Positions 1-7,883 are shown, counted from the first letter of the stretch. The stretch is DNA of 10,463 nucleotides from Glomus cerebriforme (GCA_003550305.1 QKYT01000249.1:11483-21945), one strand, 5' to 3'. The notes: generated from the sequence alone by a model not told the origin. Numbers and translations are program-made.

Positions 1-160
1 TTTTTTTTTTTCCTATGAAATTTTTTTTTTCGCAACTCGAAAAAAAATCTTAAAAAACCTTGTAAATAATTAATTTATAATAATACTTTGTATTTATTTA
101 TATATATATATAATAATATATATATATTTGTGAATATTACTTTATCTTGTAAATATATTT
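1..160. repeat. Low-complexity poly-T / TA microsatellite
   Basis: The first bases are T-runs broken by short unique words, followed by a TA-dinucleotide stretch around 98-128. No reading frame or structured motif is visible. From 160 to 392 the sequence stays AT-rich and I see nothing else that can be named. Confidence 0.6.
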
Positions 161-392
161 AATAAAAAAAAAAGAGAGTTGTGAAAGAAAAACAATCTTT
201 ATTTATATATCTTTGTTGTGAGTTTTTATATTTCGAAAAATTTCGATTCCAGTTGACTCGCCTTATGTATAAATATTTTCCAAATTTGGTATAATTTATT
301 ATTATTACCAAATTTAATTGTTTGTTAGATAAAGAAACAAATTGTTTGTATCTTCAATAATAAAAAGGCGGCAGGTTTTGCTTGAATTACAA

Positions 393-408
393 TTTGTCAC
401 GTGACAAA
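393..408. promoter_or_regulatory. Perfect 16-bp palindrome with CACGTG core
   Basis: TTTGTCACGTGACAAA is its own reverse complement. The inner GTCACGTGAC is the classic symmetric E-box bound by bHLH factors (Cbf1/USF type), so this is a candidate transcription-factor site. It lies in a locally GC-richer patch (about 365-415). It is 20 bp beyond the end of the minus-strand coding-like block at 428-598, so it could also serve a gene to the left of the window. Binding is inferred from the motif only. Confidence 0.4.
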
Positions 409-427
409 CTCGCATTAATCGTTAACA

Positions 428-598
428 TCACAGCATAAAGATAGAATAATTTTTCTTGATACTATACATTAATTGAAGAGTTGGATTTAAAAATGGCACG
501 TATGCATCATCATATTTATTGATAGCTGTTTCAAACGCTTTCAATCCAATCAATGCATTTTCGATGTTTTGTATTTCGTTATGGTGAGATGGAAATAT
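428..598 (-). pseudogene. Coding-like exon fragment, unidentified
   Basis: Read on the minus strand from 598 to the TGA at 430-428, 56 codons are open in sequence that is otherwise stop-rich. The composition is protein-like, with a helical-looking run of Glu, Ala, Leu, Lys and Asp and a motif DDAYVPFLNP near the middle. The frame is closed upstream by TAA at 601-599. There is no start ATG near the beginning and no AG acceptor between that TAA and the coding-like part, so a clean terminal exon cannot be drawn. It could be the damaged last exon of the gene that begins at 936, a fragment of another gene, or chance. I do not recognise a family. Confidence 0.28.
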
Positions 599-702
599 TT
601 AATACTGATATGATGATTCTGTATGCTATATGCTAACAATAATTAATAATTTTTCATCTACAGGATTGTTTAATCATAATCATATTTTAAGAAACACAAC
701 CA

Positions 703-936
703 TCAATTAGAATTTTGAGTGATTATGTTTTCTTCCTCTTGGTTTAAAATATGTTTTTCGGACAAATTTAAATCAAAAAAGTTTTTATAGATATATTGTA
801 GCTGTTTGCTGTATAATATTTGAGGATGATTGCTACTGTAGTCTAATTTATATAAATAGTCACAAGATTCATTATATTGATACCTATCGCACATCTGAGA
901 AGTAACATATATATATGCAAACAGTATTAATAACAT
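703..936 (-). CDS. Small ORF with signal-peptide-like start, hypothetical
   Basis: A 77-codon ORF starts at ATG 936-934 and ends at TGA 705-703. The first 14 residues (MLLILFAYIYVTSQ) are hydrophobic and end in small/polar residues, like a signal peptide. The rest is hydrophilic and rich in Tyr, Asn, Ser, Lys and Glu, with two Cys (residues 16 and 25) and an acidic stretch close to the C-terminus. If real it would be a small secreted or membrane-tethered protein. No family is recognisable. No donor site near the 3' end clearly connects it to the coding-like block at 598-428. In DNA this AT-rich, an ORF of this length can occur by chance, so confidence is limited. Confidence 0.3.
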   Translation of the reverse strand: MLLILFAYIYVTSQMCDRYQYNESCDYLYKLDYSSNHPQILYSKQLQYIYKNFFDLNLSEKHILNQEEENIITQNSN

Positions 937-1226
937 TCGTTATCTCTCCTTCAAAAACAATTACAATCACATTCATATTTATCATTCATGTATCCATTCC
1001 ATCTGATAATCGAATAATGTTCGGATTTCTTTTCTATTAATAATCTATTGTAAAAAAAAATGAAAGTATGTCGAATAACAATTTTCATAAATTGTGTTCG
1101 CATCTATGATTTTACTTAAAACGCGTGAGTATTCTTTTTCGAATTAAAAACTCTATTATGATCCTGTTTTATTTTGATTCGATTTAAATAATTATTGAAA
1201 CTGTTTTTATATCATTAAAAAACGAG
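937..1226. other. AT-rich spacer, nothing identified
   Basis: No open frame above background, RNA gene or structured repeat was found on either strand. It would hold the promoter of the 703-936 ORF if that ORF is real. A CGCGTG word occurs near 1121 but has no partner. Confidence 0.4.
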
Positions 1227-1754
1227 TCAGTTTCTCATCCGATTTATAATCTTCAGATCACTTTCTGAGCTTATGGCATGGTAGTGAATCTTTAAGTTCA
1301 TCCTCAACACCTCTTCAGAGCCAGAGCCAGCCTAAATAGGTAGGTAATATTATGATTTGTTATAAGCACTTGCTGTATGAAATAATCCTCCGTTTTGGAA
1401 CTACATCATTGTTCAATACTAATGTAGTTCATTGGGAATAATCCGCAAAATAGTCCAAAAAAACCACACTGTACCTTTTCATTATCCTTTTGACATACTT
1501 CTTTTTGAATGAATTAATAAATGGTTTCAATTCCTAGAAAGTTTCTTAACAATGAGTTTCCTGATAATGTCGAATTGTGTGGATCAAAGAACCGCCACAT
1601 ATTCTGCTTGATTTACGTTGTTGCTTCCAATTCTTAACACTTAGCAAAGAAGACTTGAGTTAGTAATATTCTTAAGTAGCATTTCACTCGATCCATACAC
1701 ACTAAGCAAACGAATGCGGAATGAGGGCTTTGTGGCCAGGCGCTTAGCGAACAT
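1227..1754 (-). pseudogene. GC-richer block with decayed minus-strand coding-like frames
   Basis: This block is visibly richer in G and C than its surroundings. On the minus strand an ATG at 1754-1752 opens 37 codons to TAA at 1643-1641, beginning MFAKRLATKPSFRIRLL. The same frame continues protein-like with scattered stops (TGA 1586, TGA 1529, TAA 1484 and others) and ends with a stop-free stretch to TGA 1229-1227 that includes SEEVLRMNLKIHYHAISS. A second minus-strand frame (about 1740-1345) carries only about four stops in some 130 codons, with words such as MWRFFDPHNSTLSG. The stops are TAA and TGA, the products of Gln, Arg or Trp codons after transitions. This looks like an old decayed repeat or pseudogene. 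I cannot name the family or settle the frame. Confidence 0.3.
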
Positions 1755-2079
1755 ATATTATATAGTGTACACTGGCCTTGAATTGACAAGAGCAGAGTGA
1801 TCCTGGGTTGCATACTTGCATTTCTAAAAAAAAAAATTTTTACTCACGTCTATCGATTTTGCTTTTCTCTTTGCTGTGTCTAATGTATTTATTTTCATAT
1901 CAAACGGTTCAAGGTCGAATATTTTCCAAAAAATTATATCCTAGCTTGAATATTTTGTCGTGAATTTTTGAAAGAAATACGAAACATAACGGAAACAAAT
2001 CTTCTTGCAAATGTATCCTTCTTGACCGGAAGACGTGGCTAACTTGAACCAACATCTAGTGAAAAGGGTATCGATCTGC
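1755..2079. other. Upstream region of the HD-domain gene
   Basis: The sequence is noncoding on both strands as far as I can see. It contains an A-run followed by a T-run (about 1826-1841) and a short GC-richer patch around 2020-2050. It would hold the distal promoter of the plus-strand gene that starts at 2174. Confidence 0.4.
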
Positions 2080-2105
2080 ATCACGTGATTTAGTTAGTGA
2101 TCACT
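2080..2105. promoter_or_regulatory. Two adjacent palindromes upstream of the HD gene
   Basis: ATCACGTGAT (2080-2089) and AGTGATCACT (2096-2105) are both perfect 10-bp palindromes, six bases apart, and lie about 70-95 bp before the ATG at 2174. The first is an E-box (CACGTG) and shares its core with the 16-bp palindrome at 393-408. A pyrimidine-rich tract (about 2112-2142) follows and may mark the transcription-start/leader region. This is a plausible proximal promoter for the 2174-3146 gene, with the function inferred from position and motif. Confidence 0.4.
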
Positions 2106-2173
2106 TTCTATTTTAAGTTTTTAGTTTTTATTTTTCTTTCTAGAAGGCACGTTATGACTCTATTTTATCGAGA

Positions 2174-3146
2174 ATGGAAAACAAAAGTAATTCTGCCTAC
2201 AATTTCACAAAATTGCTTGAATTTTTTCATATTGTTGAGAATTTAAAGGTATAAATATAACGCGTTCAAAATAATCAATGAGTTTTTTTTTTAAATGAAA
2301 ATTAATTTCTTTATTTACAATTAAGTAATTCACTGAATTTATAGAAAACGAAACGTACTGGATGGATTAATCATAATATCAAGAATCCTGAATCGATATC
2401 AGATCATATGTATAGAATGTCCATACTTGCTTTGTTGTTGAATGATGATAATCTTGATAAGAATAAGTAAAGGAAAAATTCAACGATTTCAGATTAGGGC
2501 CGATGAATTAAATTTTTGAAATTAATATCTTTTTAATTGATTAGATGTATCAAAATGGCTGTGGTTCATGATTTAGCTGAAGGAATAGTGGTAAGTTATC
2601 ATATTTTATTATATTCTTTCCTGCAATTTCTATAAGATGAATCTAACACTTACTTCCTTTAGGGAGATATAGTGCCTAATGAAGGAGTCACAAAGGAAGA
2701 AAAAAATCGAAGAGAAACGGTAAAATCATCATTGTTCATATGTATAGTTCTTATTTCTTTTGTTACAATTTACCTACTTAAAAAATATATTCTAGGAGGC
2801 AATGCAGTATATTTGTAAAGAATTACTTGAAAATTCTTTACAATCTCAGGAGATTTTTTCTTTGTGGCAAGAATACGAAAACGGTGAAACTATGGAGGCA
2901 AAATTCGTAAAAGATTTGGATAAATTTGAAATGATCTTACAAGCTTTTGAGTATGAAAAATGTAAGAAACCTTTTATCGTTTTATTTAAATATAATATAT
3001 TAATGTAACGGATAAACTTCTTGATCTTTTATATTACAGCAGATAAAAAAGATCTTACTGAATTCTTCGAAAGTACAAAAGGAAAATTTAATCACCCTCT
3101 TATAAAATCATGGGTTGAGGAACTTTATCTTAAACGGCAGATATGA
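2174..3146 (+). CDS. HDDC2: HD-domain 5'-deoxynucleotidase (HDDC2/YfbR-like), six exons
   Basis: Exons at 2174-2248, 2345-2466, 2545-2590, 2663-2719, 2796-2961 and 3040-3146 join to a 190-codon protein ending in TGA. All five introns (96, 78, 72, 76 and 78 nt) are GT...AG. The family hydrolyses deoxynucleoside 5'-monophosphates in a metal-dependent reaction; the yeast members are YGL101W and YBR242W. Visible marks are RTGW near residues 30-33, [11 protein letters not shown] with metal-ligand His46, [12 protein letters not shown] with His74-Asp75 and Glu78, KEEKNRRE around 92-99, and [15 protein letters not shown] with the likely fourth ligand Asp142. The C-terminal STKGKFNHP is also typical. 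The length is close to that of relatives and no key residue is missing. The ATG at 2154 opens a different short frame and was rejected as the start. Exon 6 has a CAGCAG acceptor (3037-3042), so splicing at 3042 instead of 3039 would shorten the protein by one residue. The gene is undamaged, unlike the nearby transposon. Confidence 0.93.
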
Positions 3147-3728
3147 GAAATTACAAGTGTTAAAATTTGTTGTAATAAACATTCATTTCTCCAAATACAT
3201 TTTAAATTATTTTAAATTCGTATTACCAAATATAAAGGCTGGTAATATACTTACCTACCATACAAGGTTTATATATGTTTTAATTTTACTATTATCAAAT
3301 GTTGAACAATATCAGGTGGAATAGGAGTGTTTTTTAATTTTATTTTCTTTAATTTTGATAGTATCAGGGCGAATAATTTATGTTGTTACCATAAGAGCAT
3401 CAATAATTCTTACCGTTTATGTAAAAATAAATATGTTAAATCTTTCTCAATCATTTTCTTAAATATAGAGTTATAGATTATGGCTTCAAAGTTTGTCATA
3501 GGAAGAAGGTGAGTAATGTTATAGACATATAGAAGATTTTTGATTTAAGCAAGTCTATTAATTGGCACTGTTATTTTAGATTCAGTCATTTTACCTGTTC
3601 CACAATCTTTATAGTATGTATATTCAGTCCTTTCAATCTACTCTACCATTACCAATTTCCAGCTTGATTAGATATAATTATATCCGATATATGATACAAT
3701 CTGCTACTTATGAATAAACTTGATGCAT
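3147..3728. other. 3' flank of the HD gene, noncoding spacer
   Basis: The sequence is AT-rich with stops in all frames apart from short runs. AATAAA-like words near 3426-3431 could serve polyadenylation of the upstream gene. The ATG at 3480 followed by a good donor (GTGAGT at 3509) could start a minor spliced ORF, but nothing supports it as a gene. Confidence 0.4.
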
Positions 3729-4123
3729 ACTAGCAGGTAGAGTTGCGATCCGTCAATCCGTAAAGAAACACATTTCTGCCATTCTACGAATATTAAGTCA
3801 ATAAAAAGAATGTTTTTTTTTTTGAGATATCTTATGAATATCTATCAATACATAATATGATAAAAAAAATTGTCTTCAAAAATAAAAGTAGAGAGAAAAT
3901 TAAAACGGATTGAAATTCATCCGGATTGGATGAAAAATCAATCCGTTTTTATTTTCTCTTTTTTTTTGTATTAAATAGTAATTTTTTAAATTACTAGATT
4001 GTGCATTGGAATGCAGTCTTATAATATATAAAAAATAATTTGATCTTTATTAATTAAAATCCGTGTATAATTGCCAAAATGTGCCCTTTCAGATTCATCC
4101 GGATCGTAACTCTACTAGCAGGT
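3729..4123. mobile_element. Non-autonomous TIR element with 10-bp TSD, Mutator-like
   Basis: The direct repeat ACTAGCAGGT stands at 3729-3738 and 4114-4123. Immediately inside are inverted termini, AGAGTTGCGATCCG (3739-3752) and CGGATCGTAACTCT (4100-4113), matching at 13 of 14 positions. Weaker inverted similarity continues for about 30 bp further in (TGAATC/AAAG/CACATTT words). The element proper is 375 bp and has no ORF, so it is a MITE needing a transposase from elsewhere. A 9-11 bp duplication is characteristic of Mutator-like elements; the superfamily call rests on that length alone. The perfect duplication suggests a fairly recent insertion. It carries an internal hairpin at 3892-3959. 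Confidence 0.8.
3892..3959. repeat. Long imperfect hairpin inside the TIR element
   Basis: The arms AGAGAAAATTAAAACGGATT (from 3892) and AATCCGTTTTTATTTTCTCT (to 3959) are near-perfect inverted repeats. They extend inward through TTCATCC / GGATGAA to a loop of a few bases near 3923-3925. The words CGGATT and ATCCG also recur in the element's termini, so the hairpin appears built from the same sub-repeat. It could be a nested smaller inverted-repeat element, or subterminal repeats bound by the transposase. Confidence 0.75.
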
Positions 4124-4140
4124 GTATAAGCAGCCACTTT

Positions 4141-4385
4141 CCCAGTATCACTAACACTTTTTCACCCCCATGTGACCGGTAATGTTTACAGTAATGCACT
4201 TTCCCGATACTTTTTCACATGATCATAGTAAAATATTTGTCACCTTACATCACACCCTTCACTTTTCATTTTCACTAAGGACAAATTTTTTTGAGATGTG
4301 AATCATGCCCTTATTTTAATTTCTTAATGCCATAATGCTGGCCAAAAGTCACGTGGGTAAAAAAAGTATCGGTGATACTAGGGTA
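4141..4385. mobile_element. Second small inverted-repeat element (Tc1/mariner-like MITE candidate)
   Basis: The left arm (4141-4176) begins CCCAGTATCAC and ends ATGTGAC. The right arm (4348-4383) begins GTCACGTG and ends GTGATACTAGGG. Reverse-complemented, the arms agree at roughly 80% over 36 bp. The right end is followed by TA (4384-4385), the Tc1/mariner target; the left end has TT instead, so the TA duplication is not complete and the superfamily is tentative. No ORF lies inside. A shortened third copy of the arm (CACTTTCCCGATAC, from 4197) repeats the left-end word CACTTTCCC (4135-4143). It lies only 17 bp beyond the TSD of the preceding element. Confidence 0.6.
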
Positions 4386-4510
4386 GTTTGTTTAGGAAGA
4401 AAATTCTCAATTTTTATATATATTACTAAGTATTTTTTATAAAATCTGGTAATTTATAGTAGGGTAATGTATATAGAAATATGTAATTTGATTTGACATT
4501 TGACATTTAA

Positions 4511-4553
4511 TTTGAATTTGATTTGAATTTGATTTGAATTTGCAAATTCAAAT
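4511..4553. repeat. 11-bp tandem repeat ending in a 22-bp palindrome
   Basis: TTTGAATTTGA is repeated about 2.9 times at 4511-4542. The last copy forms the left half of a perfect palindrome at 4532-4553, whose left half is ATTTGAATTTG. Degenerate relatives of the word continue to about 4700. It probably arose by local slippage; no function is evident. Confidence 0.7.
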
Positions 4554-4764
4554 TAGCTTTTTTTTTGATTTAATTCGAAAATTCTTTAATTTGATTAATC
4601 AATTTAACAAATATTTGATATTTGATTCAAATTTGATTCGAATCTAATTAGATTTGACAAATTTAAATTGGCTTCATATTTGATTTGATTCGAGTTTAAG
4701 GAATTCTAGGTGTATAGTTATGCTATAAAAAATACCCATAACTTTGTATATATTAAACTAATCT

Positions 4765-5000
4765 TTCTAAAAATTAAGATATAAGTAATTTGAAATCTGC
4801 TAAACAATTCTTTTTAAAATATCATTATTTATTTCATTTGATCAAAGTGCTTATCTAAATTACACTTGAAAAATCTTATATAAAAATAAAAATCATGCCA
4901 AACATTCTAAAATTAAGTTATAAGTAATTTCAAATCTGTAAATAACTTTTTCCTAAGTTTTTTTGCTTATTTATTATAATCAAAGTATTTAAAAATTGAA
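4765..5000. repeat. Diverged direct duplication, about 140-bp period
   Basis: The words TTCTAAAAATTAAG...ATAAGTAATTTGAAATCTG (from 4765) recur as TTCTAAAATTAAG...ATAAGTAATTTCAAATCTG (from 4905), with further matching words TTATTTAT, ATCAAAGT and TTGAAA downstream in the same order. The offset is 140 bp and the copies differ by many small indels. A partial third copy may start near 5053 (ATAACTTT...ATATTAA, compare 4738). This looks like old segmental duplication in spacer DNA. Confidence 0.55.
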
Positions 5001-5282
5001 ATACATCTAGTATTACATATACTATATAAAAAAATATAATAAATGAAATCTCTATAACTTTATTATATTAATTCATAATTTATGTAACAATTGAACAATT
5101 GGAGAAAATTGTTAATTTTAATTAATACCGATTAGAAATAATTATATATATTATTTTATATATTAAACCAAAAAGTATAAGAAACTCTCTTGCCATATAT
5201 CTACTAAATAAGTGATCATGAGAATTGTAATGTCATAATTTATATAAGAATTGGAGTCTGATTATATTGTTAGAAAATGAAA

Positions 5283-5308
5283 ATCACATGATTTGTAAAT
5301 CATGTGAT
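5283..5308. repeat. Palindrome at the start of the LTR
   Basis: ATCACATGATT (5283-5293) and AATCATGTGAT (5298-5308) are exact reverse complements around a 4-base centre. They contain CACATG/CATGTG E-box-like half sites. In the U3 part of an LTR this could be a transcription-factor site or a hairpin; only the symmetry is directly seen. Confidence 0.6.
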
Positions 5309-5411
5309 GTCACATGTTTAGTTATGAAAATCATAATAGTCATAATAGTTAGATTAGTTTAATTAATTATAATTATTAGATTTATTAGATTAGTTAAATT
5401 TATTTTATTTG

Positions 5412-5456
5412 TTATATTTATTATATTTGTTATATTTGTTATATTTATTTTATTAT
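5412..5456. repeat. Five tandem copies of a 9-bp unit in the LTR
   Basis: TTATATTTG/A repeats in register at 5412, 5421, 5430, 5439 and 5448. It sits directly upstream of the TATA box in the presumed U3 region, where short tandem repeats often differ among copies and can alter promoter strength. No activity can be read from the sequence. Confidence 0.75.
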
Positions 5457-5478
5457 TATTTGTATAATAAAATATTCT

Positions 5479-5486
5479 TATAAAAA
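5479..5486 (+). promoter_or_regulatory. TATA box of the LTR promoter
   Basis: TATAAAAA is followed by GGAGG in the middle of the LTR, where a U3/R promoter is expected. Transcription would start roughly 25-35 bp downstream, near 5510, although fungal start spacing is variable. Assigned from motif and position. Confidence 0.5.
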
Positions 5487-5779
5487 GGAGGAATTTTGGA
5501 TGTAAGTTAGAACTTTAATCTATTACCATGAACAAGGATAATAACTCAAGTCATTTAGAGTTATCTCTGCGAACAAAGAGATTAATTCTAAAATCTAATT
5601 AATATACCCACAAATTTTTCTTAATAAAAACTATATTCTATTACTGTAAACCTATTTTAAAAGTATTTATAATTTTGGCTTTCAGAATTATAAAAGTTAA
5701 TCATAAAACTGGGATAAACTCTTGTTAACTTGGATCACATGTAAAGTTTCAGTTCTTTGCATTTGCCAAGATAACAATT

Positions 5780-5793
5780 TGGTATGAGTTAGG
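5780..5793 (+). other. Primer-binding-site-like sequence
   Basis: TGGTATGAGTTAGG begins three bases after the inferred LTR end. A PBS begins TGG because it pairs with the CCA end of a tRNA, and TGGTAT recalls the initiator-Met type TGGTATCAGAGC seen in many LTR elements. Only the first six bases and a later AG match that model, so either another tRNA is used or the site has mutated. Confidence 0.5.
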
Positions 5794-7635
5794 TGAATTA
5801 AATTAAAATCCATAGAATCTAACTAGCAAAGTAGGAAAATGAATGTCTGAAGGAAGTAACTATTTAATAAAGTTATACAACACGAGAGTTGACACTTAAA
5901 TAAGGAAGAAAACTCACCTATTGACTATTCTTGTATATATTATTATCCAGTAGATACACAACCAGTATTGAACTGATTTCATAAGTTTTGGAAATATTGG
6001 GCAGTACCAAGGTGTACAGGAAGTACATATACAGCAAAAATAGTAGAATATAATAATCAGTTAGAAGAGTGTGAAATAGAGCAGCAAGCATGGAAAATAA
6101 TACATCATTTGATCTATACAATAAGATACAAACCTCTATTACCTAATTTTGAAGTATTAATTGATTGTTTCCAATTTTATTGGAAAGTAACAGATAAATT
6201 CCATAGTTGGGAAGCTTTTTACTCAGATTCATCATCAAATTCTTCTTGTATCAGCATGGTAACTACGTATAGCAAAATTAGTAATCTGTCAAACAAAAAT
6301 GAAAGTTCTGAGAAGTCAAAAAGTAATAAATCAATAATGACTAGTGTCTCAGTTTTAACAGTTATAAGAAACTCTATAGAAAATAAAAAGTCAGATAAAA
6401 CTTTTTCAATTATGAAAACGGAAACTTCTTATACACACTTAGTATTGCAAATAGATGACATATCAGAAGGTCATATTACTCATCAAATATCTCTACAGAA
6501 ATCTACTATAGCAATAGGAAAGCAACCAAAGCAAAACAAAAGTTATTCTTTTTTATTTGGATAAAAACAGACTACTTCTAGTAAACCAACTAAAAGTACT
6601 ACTTTTAAAACACCAAAAAGTCCATTCAAGTCTTCTACAAATTTTTTTGATAACCCACAAAATTCTTTTAATCCAGATCCATTAAAGAATTTTTTTGATA
6701 ATAATACTTTTGATCTTCTCAATACTTCTGAAAATATTGCAGGTATCTCTAATCAAAATCAATTTGGTAATAAACAAAAATTTAATTTACCTTATAAGAA
6801 AAATGGTCAAGTAGATGAGGAAATAGTAATACCAATGTTAATAAAAAAAGCTATGCAATTTATGGATTGAAGTCAAGAACCAAGAGAAAGCAGATTAGTA
6901 GATTTTCCAGAATTTTAAGGAGGAAACTAAGATTTAATTGAATGGTTAAAAGCTTTTGAAAGGGCTTGTAATGCTAATCAAGTTCCAGAAAATCGTAGAA
7001 TTATTTTAGTATCATCCTATTTAAAAGGAACTGCACTTACTTGGTACAATTGTCAAACAATTCATTCTTGGTGTAATAATCACTACATGGCCAATTCTTT
7101 CATCCATTTATTTAAAAATTATTTTTGTAATTCCTTTAAACTTAATCAATGGAAACATCAATTAAGAAATAGAAAACAAAATTCTGGAAAAACTGTGGAA
7201 AAATATATTGCTGCAATGGAGAAGTTATAAAAGTGAATTGATCCTACCAGAATTAAAACAAATATGAATAAAATTCATGAATTTATTGAAGGATTATGTC
7301 CTAAATTTATAGTACCTGTATAATCAGCAATGCCAGATACTGTTGAGGAGGCAATGGAAAAAATGCGAGCATTAGAAACAGCATTTTCTATTGGAATGGA
7401 TCTCTCAGCATACTTTTTAATTCCAGGATATATTCAAAATATGAATAGAGGAATGATACCTGCACGAACTAATATGATGATGTTTCAACCAACATATGCT
7501 GCATATCAAAAACCAGTTGAAAGTGAATCAGTTGAACAACTTGTAGAACGAAAAATTCGTGAAGGAATTACTGTTACATTAAATCAAGCAAAACAGAAAG
7601 TTAGTAATAGTATACGAAATAATAATAACAGAAGA

Positions 7636-7785
7636 TGTTTTAATTATGGCAAAGCTGGTCATTTTGCTCATGATTATAGACAAAGAAATAATAATAATAA
7701 TAACAATAACAACAACAATAATAATCAAAATAATAACATCCAATATTTCAATTGTGGAAAAAATGAACATATTTCTTATAATTAT
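7636..7785 (+). other. Two degenerate zinc knuckles with an Asn-rich spacer
   Basis: The C-x2-C-x4-H-x4-C pattern is laid out at codons 7636, 7645, 7660 and 7675, but the second and fourth positions are Tyr (CFNYGKAGHFAHDY). In the second knuckle (7744, 7753, 7768, 7783) the first and last Cys are Tyr (YFNCGKNEHISYNY) and the Gly before His is Glu. Each Cys-to-Tyr change fits TGT/TGC to TAT/TAC, a G-to-A transition. Between them AAT/AAC codons encode 13 Asn in a row (7687-7725), a coding microsatellite. The knuckles would have bound RNA; as written neither can hold zinc properly. Confidence 0.8.
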
Positions 7786-7883
7786 AGATCACAACAAGAA
7801 AATAATAATCAAGGAAATAGATGAAATAATAACAATAATCAAAATAATGGAGAGAGATACTCCTAAGGACATAATAATCAATC

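Larger units (their letters stand above)
4386..5267. other. AT-rich spacer between the MITEs and the LTR
   Basis: No coding frame is supported on either strand. Apart from the tandem repeat, palindrome and 140-bp duplication listed separately, I see nothing nameable. Runs of TTTGA/TTTGATT words dominate 4485-4700, and plain AT-rich sequence follows. Confidence 0.5.
5268..5776 (+). repeat. 5' long terminal repeat (boundaries inferred)
   Basis: The proposed LTR starts TGTTAG and ends ATAACA, giving the TG...CA ends and a 5-bp terminal inverted repeat (TGTTA/TAACA). A PBS-like TGGTAT begins three bases after it and the Gag start lies 66 bp downstream. The 509-bp length is ordinary for this class. 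It holds an 11-bp-arm palindrome near its 5' end (5283-5293 / 5298-5308), a 9-bp tandem repeat, a TATA box at 5479 and an AATAAA word at 5623. Without the 3' LTR the borders cannot be proven. Confidence 0.65.

Noticed and set aside
1398..1430. Hairpin GAACTACA...TGTAGTTC.
   Set aside because: An 8-bp stem with a 17-nt loop is not exceptional in AT-rich DNA and nothing around it suggests a function.
1731..1840. tRNA-like or tRNA-derived SINE: TGGCCAGGCGCTTAG resembles an A box, CCTGGGTTGCAT a B box, followed by an A-run.
   Set aside because: The B box lacks the core GGTTCGA, no acceptor stem can be drawn, and GGCCAG/CTGGCC forms a different hairpin. It is too weak for a call.
3115..3324. Plus-strand ORF overlapping the end of the HD gene.
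   Set aside because: It starts in a different frame within exon 6 and runs into AT-rich 3' flank; the spliced HD frame explains the coding signal.
3480..3690. Possible two-exon ORF: ATG at 3480, donor GTGAGT at 3509, acceptor TTTTAG near 3580, about 38 codons.
   Set aside because: It is short, hydrophobic without a recognisable family, and ends soon after; splice-site matches of this quality are common by chance.
5918..6121. Minus-strand ORF over the Gag start.
   Set aside because: It is the antisense shadow of the plus-strand Gag frame, hydrophobic because of AT-rich codons.
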